The position numbers and the translations under genes are program-made. The notes under the pieces were generated by a model, which made no database searches, was not told the DNA's origin, and saw only the letters and a program-made list of their open reading frames with translations. Positions 55,547 to 62,944 of a stretch of DNA of 64,000 nt are shown here, in pieces. This DNA comes from Desulfovibrio sp. UIB00 (GTDB taxonomy: Bacteria > Desulfobacterota > Desulfovibrionia > Desulfovibrionales > Desulfovibrionaceae). The stretch is taken from NCBI RefSeq assembly GCF_022508225.1, contig NZ_JAETXJ010000002.1:310001-374000 (forward strand), read 5' to 3'. How positions within the stretch are numbered: position 1 is the stretch's first letter; each line of letters starts with the position of its first letter.

Positions 55547-56707
55547 ATGAATTGGGACTGGGACAAACTTCAGGAAAAAAGACAGAAGCAGGGTTCTAAC
55601 CCTCCGCCCCGACCTCCTCAGGATATGGATTCTGACGATATGGGGCAGGAAGAAGAAACCCCTCGTGCCAGGCGCACTCCTTTTAATAACGGCCGTGGCC
55701 CCGGTGGCGAAAATCCTTTTTCCAAAATAGCCCGCATGCGCTTTCCCAACGGAAGGGCGGCTGGCCTTGTGGGTTTTGCCATTGTGGTTCTGTGGCTTCT
55801 TTCGGGTATTTATATTGTTAATCCCGATGAACAGGGCGTTGTTCTGCGTTTTGGCAAGTATGACCGTACCGAAGGACCCGGCCCGCACTACGCGTGGCCT
55901 GTTCCTATTGAATCCGTATACAAACCGCAGGTAACGCAGGTTTTGCGCAGCGAGGTGGGCTTCCGCTCCGTTGGGCAGGCGGCCACGTTCCAGCAGGGGC
56001 AGTTGCGCACTATTCCGGAGGAAGCCTCCATGCTCACGGGCGATGAAAACATCGTCAACGTGCAGTTCAGCGTGCAGTACAAGATCAGCGACCCCGTGGA
56101 CTACCTTTTTAACGTAACAGCGCCCGCAGCGCTGGTGCGCAATGCCGCAGAGGCGGCCATGCGCGAGGTCATCGGCAACAGCCAGATCGACTCTGCCATT
56201 ACAGATGGCAAGCTGAAAATTCAGAGCGAAGCCACCCAGCTGCTGCAAACCGTGCTTGACCGCTACGGCGCGGGTATACAGGTGCTGGCCGTGCAGTTGC
56301 AGGATGTGCATCCCCCGCACGAGGTCATTGATGCCTTCAAGGATGTGGCAAGCGCCCGTGAAGACAAGAGCCGCATTATCAACGAGGCCGAGGCCTACCG
56401 CAACGAACTGCTGCCCAAGGCCCGGGGTCAGGCTGCCGCCATGGGCAACGAGGCCGCTGCCTACAGTGCAACGCGCATGCGCAACGCCGAGGGCGACGCC
56501 TCCCGTTTTGACGCCCTGCGCATCGAGCACGACAAGGCCCCCAAGGTCACGGAACAGCGCCTTTATTATGAAGCTGTAGAAGACATCCTTTCCAACGCGA
56601 ACGAAAAGGTGCTTATGGACAATCCGGCTGCTGGCCGCGCGCTGCCCTATCTCACCTTGCCTGGTCTCGGCGCTCCTGCTTCGCCCAAGACGCTGGAGAA
56701 GAAATAA
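55547..56707 (+). CDS. hflK: HflK (SPFH membrane protease regulator)
   Basis: 386 residues. A Pro/Asp/Arg-rich cytoplasmic N-terminus (1-68), one membrane helix (about 71-92, LVGFAIVVLWLLSGIYIV), then the SPFH/band-7 domain (NPDEQGVVLRFGKYDR, GDENIVNVQFSVQYKI) and a coiled-coil tail (EDKSRIINEAEAYRNEL). HflK with HflC forms a ring around FtsH and limits its proteolysis. Shares its stop with the hflC start. First gene of an operon that also includes a CI-like regulator. Confidence 0.94.
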   Translation: MNWDWDKLQEKRQKQGSNPPPRPPQDMDSDDMGQEEETPRARRTPFNNGRGPGGENPFSKIARMRFPNGRAAGLVGFAIVVLWLLSGIYIVNPDEQGVVLRFGKYDRTEGPGPHYAWPVPIESVYKPQVTQVLRSEVGFRSVGQAATFQQGQLRTIPEEASMLTGDENIVNVQFSVQYKISDPVDYLFNVTAPAALVRNAAEAAMREVIGNSQIDSAITDGKLKIQSEATQLLQTVLDRYGAGIQVLAVQLQDVHPPHEVIDAFKDVASAREDKSRIINEAEAYRNELLPKARGQAAAMGNEAAAYSATRMRNAEGDASRFDALRIEHDKAPKVTEQRLYYEAVEDILSNANEKVLMDNPAAGRALPYLTLPGLGAPASPKTLEKK

Positions 56708-57555
56708 TGAGTAAAAATCCTCTGGTGCTGATTCTTGTTGCTCTGGTACTGCTTATCGTTGTTACCCAGGGATTCTTTACTGTTCACCAGACCCAGAAGG
56801 CTCTGGTTTTGCAGCTGGGCGAACCGCTTTCGCGCGTGTACGGGCCTGGTCTGCATTTTAAAATTCCTTTCATCCAGAACGTGGTCTATTTCGATGCCCG
56901 TGTTCTGGACTATGAAGCGCGCTCCCGAGAGGCCTTTACCGTAGATAAAAAGGCCATTGTTCTTGATAACTATGCGCGCTGGAAGATTATTGATCCCCTG
57001 CAGTTTTATCGCACAATGCGTTCCATTCCCGGAGCGCAGGCGCGGCTGGACGACGTTGTCTATTCACAACTGCGGGCACTCGTGGGTGCGTATACCCTTA
57101 CAGAGGTCGTGTCCTCCCACAGGGCGGCCATCATGAAGGAAGTGACCAACAAGGTTTCCGACCTCATGCATGGCTACGGAGTCGAGGTGCTGGATGTACG
57201 CATCAAGCGTACAGACCTGCCACCTGAAAACCAGCGTGCGATTTTTGGGCGCATGCGGGCCGAACGTGAACGGCAGGCAAAGCAGTACCGTTCGGAAGGT
57301 GAAGAGGAGTCGACGCGTATTCGTTCCGATGCCGACCGCCAGCGCGCGGTTATTCTGGCAGAGGCGGCGCGCGCCGCGCAGGTTGAACGAGGAATGGGCG
57401 ATGCCAAGGCTGCGGCAGTTTACGCCCAGGCCTATAACAAGGCCCCTCAGTTCTATGCGTACCAACGCTGGCTTGACGCCATGCGTAAATCACTAAAAGA
57501 GAACAGCAAGCTGGTGCTTTCCAACGAAACGCCACTGCTCAATCAGCAACATTGA
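56707..57555 (+). CDS. hflC: HflC (SPFH membrane protease regulator)
   Basis: 282 residues: membrane helix (about 5-25), then SPFH domain (TVHQTQKALVLQLGEPLSRV, FTVDKKAIVLDNYARWKI) and the helical RTDLPPENQRAIFGRMRAER segment typical of HflC. Acts with HflK on FtsH at the periplasmic face. ATG overlaps the hflK stop by one base; GGAGAAG lies five bases upstream. The next gene begins 33 bases downstream on the same strand. Confidence 0.94.
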   Translation: MSKNPLVLILVALVLLIVVTQGFFTVHQTQKALVLQLGEPLSRVYGPGLHFKIPFIQNVVYFDARVLDYEARSREAFTVDKKAIVLDNYARWKIIDPLQFYRTMRSIPGAQARLDDVVYSQLRALVGAYTLTEVVSSHRAAIMKEVTNKVSDLMHGYGVEVLDVRIKRTDLPPENQRAIFGRMRAERERQAKQYRSEGEEESTRIRSDADRQRAVILAEAARAAQVERGMGDAKAAAVYAQAYNKAPQFYAYQRWLDAMRKSLKENSKLVLSNETPLLNQQH

Positions 57556-57588
57556 TGCGTGGTTTTCCACGCCAGGAGTCAAAGAGTT

Positions 57589-58281
57589 ATGCCCGGTTTT
57601 GCAGAGATATATGAACGCATCAAGTTGGCCACCAACAGCCGTACACAGGTTGAGCTGGCCGAGGTTCTGGACATCCGTCAGTCCAGTATTTCCGATGCGA
57701 AACGGCGCAATTCCGTGCCTGGTGACTGGTTCATGAAGCTTTTCGAGAAGTTTGGGCTGAACCCTGACTGGCTCAAGCAGGGTGTAGGCCCCATGTACTT
57801 GCGCACCGAGCAGGGCTACGTGCCTGAAGACGCACCGGCCTCACTTGCCGAAACAGCTGCCCACTATGGCGATGCCATGGCCCGTGGTGGCATCCATTCC
57901 GTGTACGACGCCAAGTGCGTCTACAATGATGATGCCCCCCGTCCTGCCCTGGCTCTGGCGGGCAAGATATCGCTGCCGCTTTCACTCACACGTGACGGCC
58001 TTCAGGTGCTGCGGGTGCGCGGCGCCAACATGGCCCCCCTTATCTCGGAAGGGGCGCATGTGGGTGTGGATACAATGGATACGGATGTGGTGTCTGGCCG
58101 CATCTATGCCATTTTTGCTCCCAATGAGGGCGTAGTGCTGCGCAGGGTGTTTTTGAACAGCACCCAGGATGGCTACGTGCTGCGCTCCGAGGCTGCAAGC
58201 TTCCCCGAAACCCAGTTGGCTGCGGGCCTGCTTGCCAAGCGCATGCTTGGCCGCGTGGCGTGGGTGTTGCAGGAAGTGTAG
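57589..58281 (+). CDS. CI-like regulator with inactivated S24 (LexA-type) domain
   Basis: 230 residues. N-terminal phage-CI-type HTH (TQVELAEVLDIRQSSISDAK at about 19-38, then DWFMKLFEKFGLNPDWLKQG). The C-terminal half is an S24/LexA-fold dimerisation domain, but where LexA and CI have the Ser-Met nucleophile motif this protein reads RGANMAPL (Asn 147), and the general-base Lys position is Arg (VVLRRVF, Arg 185). It is therefore unlikely to self-cleave, so SOS cleavage control should be absent. Sited 33 bases after hflC; AGGAG precedes the ATG at 57589. It probably senses a ligand or partner instead. Confidence 0.85.
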   Translation: MPGFAEIYERIKLATNSRTQVELAEVLDIRQSSISDAKRRNSVPGDWFMKLFEKFGLNPDWLKQGVGPMYLRTEQGYVPEDAPASLAETAAHYGDAMARGGIHSVYDAKCVYNDDAPRPALALAGKISLPLSLTRDGLQVLRVRGANMAPLISEGAHVGVDTMDTDVVSGRIYAIFAPNEGVVLRRVFLNSTQDGYVLRSEAASFPETQLAAGLLAKRMLGRVAWVLQEV

Positions 58282-58285
58282 AAAA

Positions 58286-59692
58286 ATGATGCTGCAACCG
58301 GCTTTTGCCGTTCATTCGTTTTGCCGAAGAGCCTGGTCGGTATGTGGTCTTGCGGGCTGTCTGCTGCTGTGCGCCTGTAGCGGCGCACAGACAGCGGCCT
58401 CACGCGGTGGGGACGGTATTACATCGTATGATTTGCCGTCCTCTCCTGCTGCAAGCCAGCCTTCCTACAGCACGGCTGGGGCACCTCCTGCCGCTTCGCC
58501 AAACACGGGGCAGGGCTATGCGACCCCCAATTATTCCGGCGGTTATTCCGGCGGGTATGCGGGGGGGAGCAGCGGTGCGGGCACTACGGCGGCTCCAAGC
58601 TATGGCGAGCCGCAAAGTCAGGCTCCTGGCTATGCCGCGCCATCTCCAACATATGCGCCCACGCCTGCGCCAACATATACCCCGTCATACCAGCAAAGCC
58701 AGCCGCAACCAGCGGCAGGCTCCGCTGCCATTGCTCCGGCATGGCGGCCCTTGGCTGATCGGCTTGCGGCTGACGGGCTTTCTGGTCCACGGGTGAACGC
58801 CCTGCTGGCTACGCTCAGCGCCACGCCCACGCAGTCGCCCATGGGCAGGAAAATGCGCGAGCTGTATAACCGTAAATTTTTCCCCAAGCCGCCTTCCACC
58901 GCGCCTGTGGCCCCGTATTACAAGGGCGTGCTGACCGATGCCAACGTGCAGTTGTGCCGCCAGTTTGTGGCGCAGAACAAGCGGGCGTTTGATCAGGCCG
59001 AGGCCCGTTTTGGCGTACCTTCATCCATAGCGGTATCCCTGCTGTTTGTGGAAACCCGCCTTGGCAAGGTGCTGGCTGACGTGCCGGAAAATGCCTTTTA
59101 CACGCTTGCAAGCATGTCGGTAACGCGTCAGCCCTCTGATATTCCTGACTGGCTGCCGCGCATGCCCGGCTATCAGGAGCATCTCGACTGGTTTGCTGAA
59201 ATCATGCCCAAACGGGCAGATTGGGCCTACAAGGAAGTAAAGGCCCTGGTGGAGCACATGTTGCGCGACAATATTGATCCGCACCACCTGCCAAGCTCCA
59301 TTTACGGGGCTGTGGGCCTTTGCCAGTTCATGCCTTCCAATATTGCCACGTATGGCGCGGACGGCGACGGCGATGGCAAGGTTGACCTGTTCACCATCCC
59401 CGATGCTGTGGCAAGTCTTTCCAATTATCTCGCCAAACATGGCTGGAAGCCCGGCCTGCCACGCACTCGGCAGCATCAGCTGCTCATGGCCTACAACCAT
59501 GCCGCCATCTACGCCAACACCATCATGGCCTTGTCAGACATGATCAACGGCGCGCCTTCGCCCGAGGCCTCGGCCAAGGCAGCCCCGGCCACTGCGGGCA
59601 AGCCTGCATCGGCAAAAGCTGGCAAGGCCGCTCCGGCCAAGGCTGCCAAACCTGTGAGCAAGGCTCCAAAACCGGTTAAGCCCGCAAACTGA
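58286..59692 (+). CDS. MltB-family lytic transglycosylase lipoprotein
   Basis: 468 residues. Lipoprotein signal: basic N-terminus, hydrophobic core and lipobox LCAC. The mature chain begins with a long Ser/Gly/Pro/Tyr/Gln-rich linker (about 30-150), followed by the SLT_2 catalytic domain with Glu in SLLFVETRLGKVL, SIYGAVGLCQFMPSNIATYG and LMAYNHAAIYANTIM. It would cut glycan strands to 1,6-anhydro ends in the periplasm. The last 45 residues are an Ala/Lys/Pro repeat tail of histone H1 type. AGGAAG lies nine bases before the ATG at 58286. It follows the CI-like regulator by only four bases. Confidence 0.9.
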   Translation: MMLQPAFAVHSFCRRAWSVCGLAGCLLLCACSGAQTAASRGGDGITSYDLPSSPAASQPSYSTAGAPPAASPNTGQGYATPNYSGGYSGGYAGGSSGAGTTAAPSYGEPQSQAPGYAAPSPTYAPTPAPTYTPSYQQSQPQPAAGSAAIAPAWRPLADRLAADGLSGPRVNALLATLSATPTQSPMGRKMRELYNRKFFPKPPSTAPVAPYYKGVLTDANVQLCRQFVAQNKRAFDQAEARFGVPSSIAVSLLFVETRLGKVLADVPENAFYTLASMSVTRQPSDIPDWLPRMPGYQEHLDWFAEIMPKRADWAYKEVKALVEHMLRDNIDPHHLPSSIYGAVGLCQFMPSNIATYGADGDGDGKVDLFTIPDAVASLSNYLAKHGWKPGLPRTRQHQLLMAYNHAAIYANTIMALSDMINGAPSPEASAKAAPATAGKPASAKAGKAAPAKAAKPVSKAPKPVKPAN

Positions 59693-59723
59693 CGGTTTTA
59701 ACTTATCCATGTACCACCACCAT

Positions 59724-59753
59724 CCCGCTGCCCTTTGGGCAGTGGGATTTTTT
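59724..59753 (+). terminator. Rho-independent terminator of the hflKC-mltB run
   Basis: CCCGCTGCCC, loop TTT, GGGCAGTGGG with one G-U pair, then ATTTTTT. Confidence 0.88.
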
Positions 59754-59901
59754 GCGAGCAAAGTCTGCCCACACAGGCATTAATGATCGGCAGTCGCTCT
59801 GTTCGGGAAAGTCATGGCGGAATCCGGGCTGCATCTGCCGCTGACTGAATGCCAAGCAGGGGAATCTTGCCATCCCTTTATTGCGGTGGCATACTTTGAG
59901 G

Positions 59902-60564
59902 ATGAACACCAATTCCGGCGCGCAGTCTTCTCTGAAAGAAAGCAACCGGCCTCTGGCCGACCTGCCTCCCTTGCCATCGCTTTGCAGCGCGGGCGCTCAG
60001 CGGCCCGTACCCAGTGAAGCAGCATGTCTGGCCCTATGGGACAAATACGGCATGCTGCCGAACATTCGGCGGCATTCCTTGCTTGTGGCGCACGTGGCAG
60101 CCGCGCTGGCCCAGCGGGCGGCAGACAGGGGCTTTGCCGTGCACGTTCCAGAGGTTCGCGCTGGTGGCCTTTTGCACGACATAGCCAAGACCTACTGCGT
60201 CAAACACGGCGGCAGCCATGCGCAGGTAGGCGCGGCCTGGACTGTGGCTGAAACGGGCAATTATGCCATTGCACAGGGCGTGATGATGCATGTGTGGTGG
60301 CCGTGGGCCTTGCCGCAGGGGCCGGGAATCTGTTCACTGCCTTTTTTTGTGATCTATGCCGACAAGCGCATCAGGCACGATGCCTGCGTTACGCTTGAAG
60401 AACGCTACGAAGACCTGCTTGAGCGCTATGGCCGTACCGAGGCTGCGCGCGAAGGCATTGGCGTTGCCTACAGACAGGGAAAAAATATTGAAAGCGCCCT
60501 TGAGGCGCAGTTGGGATGGGCCTTACATGAAAATTCTTTTGATTGCGGGCGGGTGGTCCACTGA
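59902..60564 (+). CDS. HD-domain phosphohydrolase
   Basis: 220 residues. HD superfamily with H...HD...D: RRHSLLVAHVAAALAQRA, the metal pair in GGLLHDIAKTYC, and the D of YADKRIRHD. Such proteins hydrolyse nucleotides or phosphoesters; substrate unknown. The first 40 residues look disordered. The start at 59902 is tentative because GAGG directly abuts the ATG. It overlaps ddl by 38 bases in another frame, so the two genes must be translated from one message. Confidence 0.85.
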   Translation: MNTNSGAQSSLKESNRPLADLPPLPSLCSAGAQRPVPSEAACLALWDKYGMLPNIRRHSLLVAHVAAALAQRAADRGFAVHVPEVRAGGLLHDIAKTYCVKHGGSHAQVGAAWTVAETGNYAIAQGVMMHVWWPWALPQGPGICSLPFFVIYADKRIRHDACVTLEERYEDLLERYGRTEAAREGIGVAYRQGKNIESALEAQLGWALHENSFDCGRVVH

Positions 60565-61441
60565 GCGTGAAGTTTCGCTCAACGGGGCGCGCGCCATGCA
60601 GGAGGCGCTTGCGCAACGCGGCCATTCGGTAACGTTTTTTGATCTGCTTTCGGGCTTCGACTGCCTGCTTGAGACAGCAGCCGCACACGATTTTGCCCTC
60701 ATCAACCTGCACGGCGCACCCGGCGAAGACGGCCTTGTGCAGGCCATGCTTGAGCGGGTGGGCTGTCCATACCAGGGTTCCGGCCCTGCGGGGTCTTTCC
60801 TGGCGCTTAACAAAAGCGCCGCCAAGCAGATATTTCGGCAGGCGGGCCTGCCCACGGCAGAGTGGGAATTTTTGCCTTGCGCCCCCGAGGCTGGCTGGCA
60901 GCCACGCTTGCCCTATCCGCTCTTTGTTAAAAGCAATACGGGCGGGTCATCGTTGCGCATGGGGCGCGCCAGCAACCGGGCCGAGCTTGACGCCGTGCTG
61001 GCATCCATTTTTGCCGCTGGCGACGAGGTCATCATGGAACCAGTGCTCGCAGGGCGCGAAGTAACCTGCGGCATTCTGGGCGAGGATGCCCTGCCGCCCA
61101 TTCTTATTGAGCCTGTGGCTGGCGACTTTTTTGACTATGAAAGCAAGTACGCCAAGGACGGAGCGCGCGAGATATGCCCCGCGCCCATCAGCGAAGCGCT
61201 GACCTCCCGCGTGCAGGAGCTTGCCCTTGCGGCGCACAAGGCCCTTGGCCTGAGCGGCTACAGCCGGGCTGATTTTATTCTTGGCCCGGACGACAGCCTG
61301 ACCATTCTTGAGGTAAACACCCTGCCGGGCATGACGGCCACCAGCCTTGTGCCGCGCGAGGCACGCACGGTTGGGCTGGACTTTGGGCAGTTGCTTGAAA
61401 AACTCATTGAGCTGGGCATGGCCGACCAGCGTCACAACTGA
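60527..61441 (+). CDS. ddl: D-alanine--D-alanine ligase
   Basis: 304 residues, ATP-grasp enzyme making D-Ala-D-Ala for peptidoglycan. Visible are MKILLIAGGWSTEREVSLNG, the INLHGAPGEDGLVQAML region, the Lys/Gly-rich SNTGGSSLRMGRAS loop, EPVLAGREVTCGIL, and the C-terminal metal-binding ILEVNTLPGMT. Length agrees with E. coli DdlB. The ATG at 60527 is preceded by a weak site and lies inside the HD gene. In many bacteria ddl is in the mur cluster; here it sits with an HD hydrolase instead. Confidence 0.94.
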   Translation: MKILLIAGGWSTEREVSLNGARAMQEALAQRGHSVTFFDLLSGFDCLLETAAAHDFALINLHGAPGEDGLVQAMLERVGCPYQGSGPAGSFLALNKSAAKQIFRQAGLPTAEWEFLPCAPEAGWQPRLPYPLFVKSNTGGSSLRMGRASNRAELDAVLASIFAAGDEVIMEPVLAGREVTCGILGEDALPPILIEPVAGDFFDYESKYAKDGAREICPAPISEALTSRVQELALAAHKALGLSGYSRADFILGPDDSLTILEVNTLPGMTATSLVPREARTVGLDFGQLLEKLIELGMADQRHN

Positions 61442-61590
61442 TTTTTACCGGGGCCGTCTGACTGTCGGGCGGCCCCGTCCTTGCTCCGCGTAGCGGCCTT
61501 TAGCTGCGGCGCGGTATCCTTTCGGTTTATTCTCCCCCCCGTTTCGCGCTGCCTGCCTGTTTCGGGACAAGCTCTGAACTGGTGATCCCA

Positions 61591-62505
61591 ATGCTCAGTA
61601 AATCAGCCGCAGGTCACATGGCGGCACTGTTCTGCATTATCGTGTGGGGCACTACATTTATTTCCACAAAGGTTCTACTGCGGGCGTTTACGCCGGTGGA
61701 GATTCTTTTTTTCCGTTTTTTGTTGGGCTATGCGGCCTTGTGGCTTGCCTGCCCGCGCATGCTGCGCATGACGGACAAGCGGCAGGAAGTGCTGTTCGCC
61801 CTTGCTGGGCTGTGCGGCGTGACACTGTATTTTCTGCTTGAAAATATCGCTCTAACATACACATTTGCCTCAAATGTGGGCGTGATTGTTGCCATATCGC
61901 CTTTTTTTGCGGGTTTGCTGGCCTTCTGGCTGCTGCGGGCCGAGCGTCCCGGGCTGAACTTCTTTTTGGGCTTTGTGGCCGCCATGCTGGGCATTGGCCT
62001 CATCAGCTTTAGCGGCAGCACGCAACTACGCCTCAATCCTCTTGGGGATGTGCTTGCCGTGCTGGCCGGACTTTCATGGGCCGGGTATTCCATTCTGACG
62101 CGCAAGCTTATGGCCTTTGGCTATAACAGTCTGATGGTCACAAGGCGCTGTTTTTTTTACGGACTGCTGTTTATGCTGCCTTGTCTGCCGTTCATGGAAT
62201 TCCATCTGGGGATGGAGCGACTGGAAAACCCGGTCAACAGCATAAATCTGCTGTTCCTGGGGCTGGGGGCCTCCGCCCTGTGCTTTGTGGCCTGGACGTT
62301 TGCCATACAGCGGCTTGGGGCAGTCAAAAGCTGCGTCTATATCTATCTTGTTCCTGTTGTCACGGTAATTACTGCTGTGCTGGTACTGCATGAGCAGATT
62401 ACCTGGATGGCAGCGCTTGGAACAGCCCTGACGCTGCTTGGATTGGGCATTTCTGAAATGCGCAATTTCAGCCTGATGAAAAAGGCGGAACGTCTGAGCA
62501 AGTGA
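61591..62505 (+). CDS. EamA-type (DMT) transporter
   Basis: 304 residues with ten hydrophobic helices in two EamA repeats: the first has FCIIVWGTTFISTKVLLRAF and PVEILFFRFLLGYAALWL, the second begins GDVLAVLAGLSWAGYSILTR and ends TAVLVLHEQITWMAALGTALTLLG. Exporters of amino acids, nucleosides or metabolites; substrate unknown. The ATG at 61591 is the most plausible start; a GTG nine bases upstream in frame is possible. Followed by a good terminator. Confidence 0.9.
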   Translation: MLSKSAAGHMAALFCIIVWGTTFISTKVLLRAFTPVEILFFRFLLGYAALWLACPRMLRMTDKRQEVLFALAGLCGVTLYFLLENIALTYTFASNVGVIVAISPFFAGLLAFWLLRAERPGLNFFLGFVAAMLGIGLISFSGSTQLRLNPLGDVLAVLAGLSWAGYSILTRKLMAFGYNSLMVTRRCFFYGLLFMLPCLPFMEFHLGMERLENPVNSINLLFLGLGASALCFVAWTFAIQRLGAVKSCVYIYLVPVVTVITAVLVLHEQITWMAALGTALTLLGLGISEMRNFSLMKKAERLSK

Positions 62506-62558
62506 AAGGAGCGCGTTGGGCCGCCTTTTGACGTGCAGGCTTGGTAACATTTATGCGT

Positions 62559-62588
62559 GGGGATACGGTAGCCGTATTCCCATTTTTT
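62559..62588 (+). terminator. Rho-independent terminator of the EamA gene
   Basis: GGGGATACGG, loop TAG, CCGTATTCCC with one G-U pair, then ATTTTTTG. Confidence 0.92.
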
Positions 62589-62944
62589 GTTGCAACATGC
62601 GCCAGATGACGCATGCAACTTGCTGGAGAATTGTAGACGCTATATGTATTTTACCCAAAAGTTGCGGAATTAAAGCTGGTCAAACGTAAATATCTGGCCT
62701 GGGTAAAGCCAGACCGTTAGAGTGCCGATATCGCAGTAGATTAAAACGGGAGTTGCGGAATGACAAAAAGTCGCATATCACAACAGCCCGGCCTATTCTC
62801 CTAGCAGCGATATGCATTGCTATGGTGGTGAGATGCTGCTCATAATAGCTGGGGCATGTCTTGCGGTGGCATGTGCGCGGAATGTTGCGTCATATAGCAA
62901 ATTTTCTTCAACTCACTAAATATTTTAAGAAAACTAGAGTGCAT
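62589..62944. other. leader region of the alanine symporter gene
   Basis: About 355 bases, no protein gene supported. GTTGCGGAAT occurs twice in direct repeat (62661-62670 and 62752-62761, 91 bases apart). A frame of 14 codons starts at 62760 with GGGAG eight bases before it, a possible leader peptide. A glycine riboswitch core was not recognised. Confidence 0.5.

Noticed and set aside
62760-62804. 14-codon leader peptide
   Set aside because: Has a fair ribosome-binding site, but no regulatory codon run or attenuator hairpin is visible, so it is not listed as a gene.
62850-62865. Sigma-54-like TGGGGCATGTCTTGCG before the symporter gene
   Set aside because: GG-N10-GC spacing is met, but the -24 box is poor compared with the three accepted sites.
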